Assembly (NCBI GenBank): GCA_027625915.1
Contig: JANTQA010000032.1
Span: 2,418,001 to 2,482,000 of the forward strand
From: Anaeramoeba flamelloides
Taxonomy: Eukaryota; Metamonada; Anaeramoebidae
Length of the DNA: 64,000 nt
Direction: 5' to 3'
Under the pieces are notes generated by a model, which worked only from the letters and a program-made list of their open reading frames with translations, was not told the origin of the DNA and ran no database searches. Of this stretch, positions 26,210 through 38,345 are shown in pieces. Numbering within the stretch: the first letter of the stretch is position 1; each line of letters starts with the position of its first letter. Both the position numbers and the translations under genes were made by a program.

Positions 26210-28040
26210 TTAAATACAGTTTTATTTATTTGAAATTATTCGATGATTAACACAAGAAATTAGATTTGGCCCATCAAATTTACTTTAAAAATTAGAGATC
26301 TACCAATTCTGAGTAATGATAATTTAAATTTAATTACAAAAAAAAATTTAAAATATTAATTTGAGAGATATTTATCCTCATTCGTTTGACAAAAGGAAGT
26401 TTTTTTAAAGAAATATATTTTCAGTTTTTTTTTTATTTGATTTTTCTGCCTACTGATTTGAATTAGAATTGTTAATTTTTGTTGTTATTGTTTCTAAAAA
26501 AAATAGAACATATTTGGTTATAAAAAAGAATAATCCCCAAATTTCATTCAAAAAATGAATTGTATATTGGTTATAAGTAATTATAATAATAATAAAAAAA
26601 GTTGGAAATATCTATTCAATACTAAATACCAATATTTATTGAACAACAAAATTTATATAAATAAATATTATCAAATGTCTATAATGTATAAATATTGTTT
26701 TATTTCAAATTCTTTTGATAATATTTAAAAAACTACAATATCAGTAAGGTTGGAATTGATTCCTGAATAATAATTTCTTTATTAAAGTTTATTTTGATTT
26801 TTTCATTAAAACACAAAATAATAGAACAGTGCAACTAATGGATCATTATTCGAGAATCAAAAAATTTAAAATATAAAATTAATTTGCTTAAAATAAAAGT
26901 TTAAGGATGGGTATATCAAACAAATTCTTAGGACACACCAAAAATTCTCTCATTTCATTTTGTTGGGGATTTTTATGATCCTTTGTCGAAAGATTAAAAA
27001 AAAAAAAAATTATGCAAAAATAGAGTTTTTTGGTTTTTCTTGTTTGTTCTTCTTTTTTGCCCTTGTCACCAATAAGTGAGAAATACACTTAATAATTTAT
27101 TAATTCAATTAGTTTTTTTATTTTGGTCAGAAATCTGTTGATAAGTATTTATAATTTAGTAAAATTGATTTATTTACCCATAAATCAAAACTTTGATTAA
27201 TTTAAACTTTACCATAAGTGGAATAATTACAAAAAAACAAATAATAAAATCTAAAAAAACTCTATTTTTAGTAAAAATTATTTATTTTATTTTTTGGGTG
27301 GAGATTTTAAGTGTCTTAACTATATTGAAAGAGTAGCATTTGATTCGTACTTGAAGAATTCATTTAGAACGTTAATCCTATAATTAATCATTTTTCATAT
27401 ATATAAGAGAATTGTTCTTAAATAATTGTTTGTTATTATCTTATCTTTCCTATTTCTTGTACAAGATTAAACACTAAATACTATGTTTTGAAAATAAATC
27501 AAATTTACTCATGTGAAGACGAAAAACTGTGACTAAATGGTAATTATTGATTTTTGTTGATAATAAAAGAATCGGTTAGCCTATAAATGAAATTTATTCC
27601 TTATTTTAATTGATTTATATTTAATTTAGGAATATATTTTAATAATGATTTCAACAAAAAAAAAATAGATTAAAAATAAGAGCAAAAATAATCCAAAAAA
27701 AATTTTTTAAACCCGTTTGTGGTGTGTAGGAGGAAAACAAAAAAAATGTCTCTCGTAGTTTTACTCAAAATATCAAAAAAAAGCTATAAATATCAAATTC
27801 CTAAAAATCATTTTTCTCTTTTTTTGTTTTTATTTTTTAATCAATCCATAATTTTCCACTTCAAATAAAAACTTTTGACTTTGAAATCTAATCAAAAAAA
27901 AAACATCTTAATTTTTAACATAATTGACTTGTGGTATTTATTATTGAAGCAAAATACAAACCAAAAAATAAACAAAAACAAAAAAACCTTTCTCTTTTGT
28001 TTTCAATCAAAAAAAAAAGAAAAAAACCATAAATTAAAAA
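24357..28040. repeat. gene-free interval between PFDN2 and RMND5
   Basis: It holds copy 2 of repeat U (24749-25446), an AT microsatellite (about 26179-26207) and otherwise plain A/T-rich DNA. A short frame on the minus strand at 26888-27088 has no recognisable domain and was not accepted. The final few hundred bases before 28041 are the presumed RMND5 promoter. Confidence 0.5.
24749..25446. mobile_element. ~0.7-kb dispersed element 'U', copy 2 (empty-site copy)
   Basis: Inverted copy of 1570-2733 without the 458-bp F1 insertion. At the corresponding point (near 25110) it reads ATTTTTGACCATTAAAA, close to the flanks of F1 in copy 1. One end is CATTGGGTCGACCT at the left; the other fades near TCGTTTCAT at the right. 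No coding frame. Confidence 0.65.
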
Positions 28041-29403
28041 ATGGAAATTTTAATTGAAGAATTAAAAACAACTCACCAAAAAACTTTACAAGAAACAGAC
28101 ACTCAATTAAGGTTCACATTAGAATCTTTAGAAAGTGCTGTTGAGTTTGTTTCTGCAATGTCTGAGGACGAAGAAATGATGTTTCAAATTCTGAATGAAT
28201 GGAAAGATTCGTTGCATGAAGAAAAGAGAGACATTACAATAAAAAAATCACAAAAGGACTACCATCGTGTGCTAAGTAAAGTTGGTAAGCATTTAGTAAG
28301 TTTACCATCAAATGAAATTCCTTTTTTAACATCCAAAAAATTAGAAAGGGAATTAATTGATCAGCTTATTGCAGAGCATTTGTATCGTATTGGTGATTTT
28401 GAGCTTGCTGATCAATTTGTTCAGGATTCTGGATCCAAAATCCCAGAAGGCTTTCGTGGTTTAATGGTTCAAATGCATCAAATTCTTAACCAATTAGATC
28501 AAAGAGATATAAGCAGCGCATTAAATTGGGTTCACCAAACACTACAACTCCGAGAAAAAGATAGTGTTAAAGAAAAAGAAGTAAAAAAAAAGTTAATTCA
28601 AGAGACAAGCAAAAATGAAACAGAAATCAAAATGGAAAAAGAAATCGAAATAAAAAAAGAAGAACAAAAAAGAAAAAGAAATTGAAATTGAAATAGAAAT
28701 TGAAAAAGATGAAGAACAAGATGAAAAAGAGAAAGGAAAAGGAAAAGGAAAAGAAAATAGTCAAAAAAAACAATACCCAACAAAAAACAAATCATTAAAA
28801 GGACACACTCCTTTGAATTTAAATTGCATAAGGCGTTTTATTTAAATATACTTTTGAAAAATGAAATAAAAGAAGCAATAAAATATTCTCAGAAGTGGTT
28901 TAAAAAATTTGCTTTGACCCATATGAAAGAAATTAAACAATTGGCTGGTTGCCTTGTTTATTCAAATGACTTTGCGAAAAGAAGATTCCCAGAATTGTTT
29001 GATGGATCAGTTTGGTTACAATTACATTCTGAATTTATAGAAATTTACTGTTTAGTTGCGGAAATTCCGTCACACTCTCCTTTAGAATTATTATGCCAAG
29101 CCGGGGAATCTGCTGTTTCAGTTTTGAAAAAAGTTTCAGGGCTAATTCCAATAAAAAACAGGAGACGAATTGCCAATGGAAATACCAGTTGCCAATAATT
29201 TTAAATTCCATTCATCCTTTATTTGTCCTGTTTCCAAAGAACGCTCCACTCAAAAAAATCCACCTGTTTTGTTAAAGTGTGGCCATGTAATTTCAAAATC
29301 GTCTATGAAAACTCTTCTTGAAAATGGAAAAACTAAATTCAAATGCCCATATTGCCCCGTAATTACTAATAGTCAAATCGACTGTATTGAAATTAAATTT
29401 TAA
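28041..29403 (+). CDS. RMND5: RMND5/Rmd5-type E3 ubiquitin ligase subunit of the GID/CTLH complex
   Basis: Catalytic RING-like subunit of the GID/CTLH ubiquitin ligase. Exon 1 (28041-28580, 180 codons) carries a LisH-like stretch (LIDQLIAEHLYRIGDFELAD, about 106-125) and the start of CTLH. I infer an intron 28581-28760 (donor GTAAAA, acceptor AATAG, phase 0). After it SFEFKLHKAFYLNILLKNE opens the CRA region (AIKYSQKWFKKFA, KEIKQLAGCLVYSN). The C-terminus has the degenerate RING CPVSKERSTQKNPPVLLKCG HVI, then KFKCPYCP, as in RMND5. One frame change remains at an A6 run (29153-29158): upstream reads LIPIKN, downstream KTGDELPMEIPV, the expected family sequence. With one A less the protein is about 393 residues, matching human RMND5A (391). 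Without the intron, two further compensating shifts would be needed around 28660-28800 in Lys/Glu-rich sequence, so the intron is preferred. Confidence 0.9.
28581..28760 (+). other. inferred purine-rich RMND5 intron
   Basis: GTAAAA at 28581 and AATAG ending at 28760 bracket 180 bp rich in A and G. Removing it keeps the frame between QLREKDSVKEKE and SKKTIPNKKQIIKRTHSFEF. Retaining it leads to TGA at 28683. The segment itself reads as Glu/Ile/Lys repeats in a second frame, so the alternative is coding sequence with two indels. Confidence 0.6.
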
Positions 29404-32368
29404 TATGAATTATTATTTATCTTTTTTTTTTCAAATAATTATAATTTTTATTTCTTGAAATCAAAGAATATTCTTATTAAATTAAATTAATGGTCAATTA
29501 ATTAAACTACAAAATTAATATAAATATACAAAAATAAAAAATATAAAAATTAATTTGTTACATAGTTGACAACTATAAAAAATTACCCATTTTCAACCTT
29601 TTTCATTTTTTGTGAATTTTTTTTTCCAATTCGCAAATTATTTGTGAAAAAATTTTTAAAACAAGACTAAAAAATTAATTATTATATTGCTTCAAAGTTG
29701 ATTAAAACCAGTATATTTGGTAGAGAAAAAATGTTCACAAAAATTTAGAACGTAATTTTTTTTTATTAAATTATGTGAAAAAATATTCTGGTTTTTGTGA
29801 TCCGTTTTTGAAAAAGAGATCTCAAAATATATGACTTTTGAGATTTATCCAAAAATCATTGTTTATTTTCAAGGTAGGTATTGTCTCATTACTGAAATAA
29901 TAATAATATTATTTTTTCATTTTCTCAGCAAATTATTGTTTTTCAGTTTTTTTGTGAATATTTATCAAAGGTTCACACATATTTGAAAATGATGCACCTT
30001 AAATTTAGTTGAAATTTTATGTCTTAAAAGTGAAACTAACTGTATTTATATTGGAAATTTTTATTTGGTTTTTTATTTTTTGCTTTTTTCTCTAATTTTT
30101 TTTTTAATTTTTTAAATAAACAGAAATTTTAATAAAATTTCAGTTTATTCCAAAAAATTAAAAAAAAATACCTATACACTTCACATTATGTTTTGCTAAG
30201 TTTTCTATTTTATCTGTGGAGTGTCACAGGTTTATTTCAAAAAGTAAAAAAACTTTAACGAAGATATATCAATTTTCAAAATAAACAGAAAACCCACGAA
30301 AACCTAAAGCACTTTTCCTGAGTTTATAAGAACGGTTTTAAATCAAAGATTTTATTCAATTCTTTTGAATTCTGAAAAACTTGGGTATTCAAAGACACTC
30401 TATGACACTTCTCGTTAGGTTTTTTTAATTGTTCAAAATTTTTGTTTCGAAATTTCAATAAAGACCCATAATTATCTTTCTTATCTACTAATAATAAGAT
30501 AAATTATGAATCTTTATTTTCAATAATATCTTTGATAGAATTCTTTAGTTATTTATTATTACTGTTTATATAGACAAATTCAAAAAACTATCAAATGTTT
30601 AGTGGAAGAAATATTCATCTTGATCTATAAATTTGTGAGTGACATTAATATAATAATACAATTATTTAAATTAATTATAATTTTTATCAAAAAAAGTAGA
30701 ATGAATTAAACTGATTTTATTTTAAAGATCAAAAAAAAAAAAAAAAATCTAATTATTTTTACATTTTTGTATAAAAACGATTATTAATTTCAAACTATTA
30801 TTAAGCATGGTACCAACTGTTTACAATTTCCAGAGCAAGATGTTTATGTGTTTAATTATCTCACAAAAATTTAAAAACTCAATTTTTTACATATTCATAT
30901 TTACACTTGATTAAATAAAAATGGATAGGATCTTTGGATGATCATAATATACAATTTGTAAAAAAAAAAATATTTGAAGGCAATATTGAATGTAAAAAAA
31001 AATTGAAATAAACACTTTTTTATACTAGATTTATCGTAAATCATTTGAGAAAAAAAGTTCAGCAAGATTGAAAAATGGAATCCAGATCGAAAATGAAAAG
31101 CAATTTTGATTAATAAAAGAGAAAATAAATGTTTCATGATCAATTGGGGGGTTAAACACAATAAGTGTTTAGTTTTTTAGTATACCAATAATTATAGTTT
31201 TTCTTTGGTTGAATTATTGCTGCTATAAAACACTGTTATGAAAATTTATACTATTTAGAAATTGCTTGTCTATTATAAAATTGTGTTTTATGACATAGAA
31301 AATTCAATTTCTATCATAAGTTAAAAAATTCGATTACTCTAACATTCCAAGAGATTTTTTTTTGAAGAAAATAGAAAAAAATTCAATTTCAAAAGTAATC
31401 ATAGGAATTCACATAAACTCGAAAACCTTTTTTGATCTTTGATTTAAAATTGTCAAAACCTGAGTTTGTTACACAACTAGAAATCGAAGATCCACATTAA
31501 TGTAAATTTTTTTATCATTTCTATGCCAATTTTCGAATCCAAATTAACAAAAAATAGGATAAAACTTAATTGTTTTTGTTTTTTTATAAATTTTACGGTT
31601 TATTATAAACTTTCATAACCATTTTACGGTTTGTGATGCTGGATACAATTTTCAGAATAGAATATCAATTTCTATGTCTTATAAATTTTCACGATAAGGT
31701 TCGAACTGCTGGATTAAAATTTTGATGAAAAATTTGAATATTTTTGAGATCTACAAAACAGCTATTAGGATTTCAATAAAAAAGTAGACCAAATTGATAT
31801 TTTTGATTTGATTTAAAATAATATAATAAATTATTCTTTCAACGTTAATTTGTTTCTTCTTTTGATTGATTTTACTTTTTCGTTTACAGGTTCTATTAAG
31901 GTTTCTGTTCCCAATTAAAAATCGTTTTGAAACTTTTTTAGCCTGTTTCAGCTTTTTTTCCTAAATGGAAATAATAATCTAAAATCTCAAGATCATGCTC
32001 ATTTTTCAATTGGATTACTTTGAAATAAATCAATTGTGTATCATAAAGGAAATTGAAAGAAACGTCAATAAAACATTTTAAAATTTATTCAAGCTGAAAA
32101 TAATCAAAAATATGAAATTCTTTCAAAAAAAATATAATAAAAAGGAAAAAAGTAAAAATTTTTAGGTTATTGGTTTTTTTTTTTTTTTTATAAAGTTAAT
32201 CTTGATCTTGTTAGTGTCAAATAAAAAAATGTATTTCATGATTTTTAAATTTTTGTGTATAAACTTCTTGGTTGTTTTGTGTCTTTTTTAAAAAAATAAA
32301 AGTATGAAATTAAAAAAAAAAAATAAATAAATAAAAATTTGAGAGGGTGTATGAAAGGAATTTCAATT
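29404..32368. repeat. gene-free interval between convergent RMND5 and V-ATPase c
   Basis: No gene is seen. It contains a half copy of MITE M2 ending at 30042 (AAGTGAAACTAACTG then TA), an H-family hairpin near 30110-30155 with related flanks to about 30430, and a larger palindromic MITE at about 31216-31714. The remainder is A/T-rich sequence without recognised features. Confidence 0.5.
31216..31714. mobile_element. ~0.5-kb palindromic MITE 'M5', copy 1
   Basis: The two ends are inverted copies over about 55 bp sharing TGAAAATTTATA, then AGAAATTG and TCTATT. The left end starts near GCTGCTATAAAACAC, the right near GGTTCGAACTGCTGG. Similar ends bracket about 49815-50355, and a lone left end starts near 50414. 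No coding frame; target duplication unclear. Confidence 0.6.
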
Positions 32369-33171
32369 TTACACTGCAGCTGTACATTTCACATTTGTTG
32401 TTCTTTGACTTAGAATCAAACCAACAATTAAGCCATAGATACCGAGTGCTTCTGCAAAAATTAAGATTAACATCATTCCTGTGAATACTCTGGGTTGTTG
32501 TGCTGATGCACGAACACCTGCATCACCGACAATACCCAATGAAACGCCTGCCCCGATTCCAGAGAGCCCAACACTTAATCCTGCACTGAGATCTGCAAAG
32601 GACTTATAAGAAGAATAATTTGTTTCATCAAGTGTTGTACCAATGACAACAGCAATAATTAATCCATAAATTCCGACAATGGATGCCATGATAGCTGGGA
32701 TTACATATTTCATCACTTGTTCTGGTCGAATTACACCAGTTGCACATATTCCAACACTAAAAAGACATTGAAGAAAAAAAAAAAATAAAAAACAAGGTTT
32801 TTAAAAAAGGAACATCAACAAAAATAAAAAGGAAAAAAAAAAAAAAAAATAAATTTTTTCTTTTTTTTTCTATTTTTTTTTTTTTATAAAAAAGAATTTG
32901 AAAAAAAGCTTACCCACTTTTAGCAACACCATAAGCAGAACCTAAAACAGCAAAAAACTAATGCAACAGCTGTTCCTAAAAAATCTTTTTTGTTTTTTTG
33001 TTGTTTCATTATGATTTAAGTAAGTGTAATTGCGTTAAAGGCGTTTAATTTCTGAATAAATCAACAAGAAATAGAAAATTAAAATTTTAAAAAGAATTGA
33101 TCCAAGCAAACATACCCATAAAAATACGAACTTGATTTACAAACCTCGTCAGCTAAGAGAATTAAACTCAT
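32369..33171 (-). CDS. ATP6V0C: V-type H+-ATPase proteolipid subunit c, three exons
   Basis: Membrane-ring subunit of the V0 sector that carries protons across endomembranes. Exons: 33116-33171, 32914-32984 and 32369-32756; introns 131 and 157 bp (donors GTATGT and GTAAGC, acceptors AAAAAAG and TTTTTAG). The product is about 170 residues with four hydrophobic helices. Exon 1 gives [19 protein letters not shown], exon 2 [10 protein letters not shown] and [13 protein letters not shown], exon 3 [50 protein letters not shown] and the proton-binding Glu in [20 protein letters not shown]. Exon 2 has two six-T runs (coding sense; plus-strand A6 at 32978-32983 and 32952-32957), and each needs one base fewer to read the conserved sequence. 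Exons 1 and 3 are intact and highly conserved, so a pseudogene is unlikely; homopolymer error or frameshifting is discussed in the findings. Confidence 0.92.
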
Positions 33172-33829
33172 GATTATTAAATCTTAAAATTATAAACTTT
33201 GAAATAAACAAAAATAACAAATTTAAAAAAATGAAATTTTTGAAATGGTTTTTTTGAAAAAAGCTAACTTTAGTTGAATTATTTCTAAAATGAAACAAAG
33301 AATACTGGTTGTCAAAAAAGGAAGAGTATTCTACTTTTATTGAGAACGGAGTTTTCAGTTCTAAAAAATGAAAATTATGTGATAAAAACGTTCTTGAAAG
33401 AGTTGAATATAATCTCAGTTAAAATAACTGAACGATAATTTCTTTGTCAAAAAAATGTGAACTTTTCAGAATTGCAATAATTTTCGCCTTTATTATTTAC
33501 TAACAAAAATTGATATAAATATTTCATAATTTTGATTTCAAATAGATCAAAGACAAAACAATTTCCCAAGCTGTTCTAAACTTTTTTTGGAGTTGATTTT
33601 CAACATTTGAAATGTTCAAAAATTTGAATTGCACTTGTAAATCCCTTAAAGTTATTTTTTTAAAAAAATTTCTTTTAAAAATCTTTTTAAAAATACCATT
33701 TTTTTATTTATTTATAGAAAGGAGTAATTAAAGAAAAATCATCAAATAGAAAAAAAGGAGAAGAAGAAAAATAATTAAAATATATATAAAAAATAAAATT
33801 ATCATTTTCATGAACAAATAGAAACTATC

Positions 33830-34030
33830 CACTGTCGTTACGTTTTCCAGGATTTGAAAGAATTGAATAAAATCCTTGATTTTATTAAATTATTACTAAT
33901 TCTGGAAAACTGCAGTTAACTTTTTTTTAATTTGAGAAATAAAAAGAAAATTTCTTAAATTTTCTTTTAATTTCTTAAATTAAAAAAAAGCTAGGCACTT
34001 TACAACACTTCTCATGAATACACATGAGGA
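33830..34030. repeat. hairpin repeat 'H'
   Basis: Contains GAAAGAATTGAATAAAATCC with its near complement, a core hairpin (AAAGAAAATTTCTTAAATTTTCTTT, reported in parts) and the distal motif AGCTAGGCACTTTACAACAC. The order is the mirror of the copy at 35630-35815. No protein frame. Confidence 0.5.
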
Positions 34031-34746
34031 GCAAAAACCCGATAGAAAATTTATCAATTATAGATAAAAATTCCAGATTCTGTGATTAATAATTGGTTTT
34101 CCACTGTCCTCTTGAAGTGGGACACTGGGTGCCCGAATTTATATATATATTTTTACTATTTTAGTGATTTTTTGTTTTCACTTTATTTTTACTATATTTT
34201 CTTTATTACCTGAAGTTTTCTAACCATAAGAGCTTTGATAAAAAATTCCCGACAAGCGCTATACAATACCATTTTTTTTTGATGTGGTTATTAAAATTGA
34301 TATTAATAATTTTTTTGTCTTATTTCCATCGAAAAAAAAAATACTTTTTGAAAAGTCAAAGGGAAATTAAAATAAACCAACACTCCCCGAGTTCTGAATT
34401 ATTCTCTAAGTTCTTATTTGGAACTTTTATTTATTGTTTTCACAAAGATAATAGTACATTTTATATACAAAAATACTCAACTAAACCTTAATAAACAAAC
34501 TAATTTATAAAATTTGGAGAAAGAAATTTCTATTTTCAAATATAATTACATTTTTTACAATTAATTGGTAGTAAAAAGATCAGGAGAGTTTTTTTTTTGA
34601 ATTTTTACATTTGACAAATAAAAAATGTAAAACTTTTTTTATTTTATAAAATCTCACTTTTTAAAAATTCAGAGAGTTTATATGAACAAATAAAAAATGA
34701 AAATTTTTAATATTATTTTAAAAATACCTGTAAAATAAATCAAATA

Positions 34747-34941
34747 TAGTCAGTTTCACTTTTAAGACACAAACTTTCATCAAAATTTAAGGCATAAAAA
34801 AATCTCACATCAAGGCACAAAATTTGGAATTTTTTGTTACACAAATTATTTTACTAGAATCTAAATTTTGTACCTTAATTTAGGTTTTTGATTGTACCTG
34901 AATTTTTGTTGAAGTTTGTATCTTAATAGTGGAACTGACTG
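34747..34941. mobile_element. 195-bp MITE 'M2' with TA target, GTCAGTTTCACT ends
   Basis: The left end TAGTCAGTTTCACTTTTAAG and the inverted right end (CTTAATAGTGGAACTGACTG) match over about 80 bp, so the element is nearly a perfect palindrome. TA flanks both sides (34745-34746 and 34942-34943). A second copy is at 57375-57575 and a half copy ends at 30042. TA targets and CAGT-like termini fit Tc1/mariner-derived MITEs. Confidence 0.85.
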
Positions 34942-35629
34942 TACAAAATTTTTGAAGATCGAAAAAATTGTTCATTTATTTTATTCTTAAATAATTGAAC
35001 AAATTTCATGAAATATAAAAGATTATGTAATATTTTATATTCAGACTATTAAAGAGAATCAACAACGAACTGTTCTGATTGAAAAAGTTATTTTACATAA
35101 TATATTATTTATTATTATTTTTAGAATTATTTATTTGAATTTGTTTTATATGTTTGAAAATCTTTGTAAAGTTGAAAAATAATTGTAAAGTCTATTGATA
35201 CATTTTATATTTGGGATATGATGAATTCATTAAAATTATAAAGATGGTGCCATTAAATAAGAGTTTAGAAATAATAAAATTAAAAGTAATATTTTTTTTA
35301 TATTTTAAGTTGAATTTTATAGGTTTATAAAAAGTATTTTGGGATAATTTTTGATTCTATTTTTTGGTTCTTTTTCTCAGATTTTTTTATTCAACAAAAA
35401 GAAAAAATTGATTTGAACTGTTCTTTTAATCAAAAAAATATATCTTTATACAAGTTTTTAAAAATTATTGTAATTTTTTTTTTAAATTTTGAAATTATAT
35501 TTTTATTTTGGGAATAAAAAACATCTATAAATTAGGTTTTCTTGGGGTTTTTGGTTTTGTCTTGGTAAAATATGTTGATTGTGCAAAAAATAACAATACT
35601 CAAGTAAAATTAACCACATTTTTTAAGAA

Positions 35630-35815
35630 TTCAAAAAAATTGAGTGAATTCAAAGATTTTATTCTATTCTTTTAATTTTGGATAATATAACTGAAAGTTT
35701 CCGTAGAGTGCTGTTGAGTGCCTAGCTTTTTTTTGATTTAAGAAATAAACATAAAAATTTAAGAAATTTTCAGTTTATTTAAAAAATAAAAAAAAACCTA
35801 ACGGAAAAATCTAAA
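35630..35815. repeat. hairpin repeat 'H'
   Basis: Carries GTAGAGTGCTGTTGAGTGCC, then TAGCTTTTTTTT, then the hairpin AAATAAACATAAAAATTT / AAATTTTCAGTTTATTT. It is the same unit as at 22585-22885, 33830-34030 and 56140-56860. Confidence 0.5.
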
Positions 35816-36009
35816 ATAAAATAATTTTTTTCAATTTAAAGTATAAAATACTACTTCAATAGTTAAAATAATTGACTCAACTTTTTAAATATCTCTAATA
35901 AATTTAAAATATTTTTGAATTAATCAAAATAACGCCTTAAATTTATAAAAAATACTTTTAAATTTTTTACCAATAAATTTGAAAAAAATATTAAAAGAAA
36001 CTAAAATAT

Positions 36010-38345
36010 TTTTTTTTGAATGCCACCAGATATTGAAACTTTAAAACATAAACCCCATTTGCTACTCTATTTGTGAAAATAAAGTAAACCCAAAGTAATT
36101 TGGAGTTGAGTCTTTCATTTTTTTAATTTTTTGAACATTTTTTTTTTTGATTAAATTTTTGATTTTATTAAATTTGGTTTTGGATCTAGAAATGTGTTGA
36201 ATATACGAAGTGGTGAAATCAATCAAAAAAAAAAAAATAAAATAAACACAAAAAATGTGTTTATTTGGAACAAATCTTTTCTTTAAGAATTCCAAACAGG
36301 AAATTTCTCATTTTCAATAAAAATTTGTTGGAATCAAGAATGAAAAAAAAAAAAATCGATAAAAACCTATTTTTGAAGATTTCTGTTTTCTTTATCTATT
36401 TAATTTATATAAACCCAAACAATTTATAACATTGAATTTGTCACCCCATTACTATTTAATATTATTTTATAAAACATTTTTATACAAATATGGTTGTAAA
36501 AATTCAATTCGCAAATATTTTTTATCAAACAAAAAGAAAATAAAGAATACTATTTCAAAAAATAAAACATAGGGATTAAATTCTTGGAATCAAAAAACAG
36601 CTAAACACAAAATTCAACCGAAAATAATGGAAAAAATGAGAGAAAAAATTTCAATCATGATATAGAAATATTTTAGAGTTTTTAATTTTAAGGGTCTAGT
36701 CATTTTCGTAGATTTGCTCCATATTCAGGGGGTGACCTGAGACATAAAATGGGTATTCTGAAATAGCCCATATTTTAATTGACAAAATTCAAATCATAAA
36801 AAAAAATTTCATTAGATCATTTTGACAAAAAATTCAATTCAATAAAAAAAAAAGTTCAGATATCTCATATAAACTAAAAATTAAATTAAGAAAAAAAAAA
36901 GTTTAAAAGAAATCACAATGCCAAAAAATTCACTAAATAAAAAAAAAAAGTAAAATCATTCTCAATTACTTAAAATCAAATTTAAAAAAAAAACTACTTA
37001 TTTCTTTTTATAAATTTCAAAAGGGTTAAATTTCTTCAATTTGAAACAGATTATTAACTTAAAGCACATAATCAGTTAATTTGTTGTTGTAGAAAAAAAA
37101 TGAAGCACATTTTTTCATTGGGAACATTACTGAAAACAAAAAGTAAAACCAATTAAAAGAAGAAACCAATTAACTTCAAGTTATAATCCATTATATTATT
37201 TTCAATCAACCCAACAAACACAATTTAAATCTACTTGATTATTGAAATTGTGGGAGTAATTTTGGAGATCGCAAAAATAGTCAATTTTTTGAACAAATTT
37301 TTAATAATTGATAAACCAAAGGAAAAAAAGGATTATATCAAAAGATAGTATTAAAAAAGTGTTATTGTGGTGAATCTTTCATTTTGTCTTTATTTATTTA
37401 TTGATTCTTTTTTTAGTTGATCTTACTTTTGATTTTTTGTAATGTTACCAATTAAAAACCGTTTTTCAATTATTTTCCACAATGGTTTCACTTTTTTTCC
37501 ACAATGTTTAATTTAATTTGATTTGTGGTTATTATGTTTCCTCTAAAAATTTAACAAAGTACGGATTATGTAATATTCTTACGAGAAAATAATAACTTAT
37601 CTGGGTATTGAAAAAAAAGAAAAAAAAAATCCACCGAGAACTCAAAAAGCGTGAAAGATTGATTCTTCAAAACTGACATAACTGTTTTCAAAATTGTATA
37701 TATGTTAGCCATTATAATTGGAAATTGATTGTCACTCTTTCGGGTTTTTTCTAAAAATGTCATTGTATTTGGTTGTTGATTTTTGGAGATTGATCTTACA
37801 TCATAGGTTGGTTGACTTTTGATTGTTGTTAGGTACTCATAAAAATTACCAAAAAGTTTTTTTCGATTTCAGTTTAAAAAAAATTTCATAGTAATAACTC
37901 ACGCCTTAAAAAATTGATAATAATAAAATTTGTCAAATAGATCTTTATTTGTGAATGGAAATTTAATAAGCATCGTATTTTTAGAAATAAAAACTAGAAT
38001 TAGTTGAATTAAATGAAAATAAGTTTGAATAATTCTTTAATAAAATTCTGTTATAATAGAGAGTAAATTCCTTTATCAAATATTTTATAAACAAATGATT
38101 GGCCGACGAATAATCGTATTATAATACAATATTATTAATTAGTAATAAATCAGATTTTATAGATTATATTATGTTATAAATTGGTTTTTAGAAATTTTAT
38201 TTTTATAGATCATTTTTATTGTTTTGAATTTCATGTTTCAGTTGATATATTTATAAATAATTATCTATATACTCCGCTTCTTTATTTATTAAGTAATAAA
38301 TTAATTTTTTGTAATCAAACAATTATTTGTTCAGTTTGAAATTAT
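36010..38345. repeat. dispersed repeat 'R', copy 2, split by a TTAA-flanked insertion
   Basis: 36010-36691 and 37910-38345 align, in order, with about 3070-3730 and 3760-4185 of R copy 1. The insertion point in copy 1 reads CAATTAAAAGG, i.e. contains the TTAA target. No open frame and no recognised class. Confidence 0.6.
36692..37905. mobile_element. 1.2-kb TTAA-flanked non-autonomous element
   Basis: The left end GGGTCTAGTCATT follows TTAA (36688-36691); the right end is AATAACTCACGCC, before TTAA (37906-37909). The ends match as imperfect inverted repeats (9 of 13). R copy 1 supplies the empty site. About 37690-37920 is repeated at about 60350-60545, where the terminus reads GACTCGACCC then TTAA. 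A piggyBac-like origin is inferred from the target. Internal sequence near 37110-37135 and 37440-37465 resembles F1 ends (ATTGGGAACATTAC), perhaps a nested remnant. No transposase frame. Confidence 0.65.

Noticed and set aside
32369-33171. V-ATPase c as a pseudogene
   Set aside because: Exons 1 and 3, both introns and the proton-binding Glu are intact; only homopolymer-length offsets in exon 2 speak against it.
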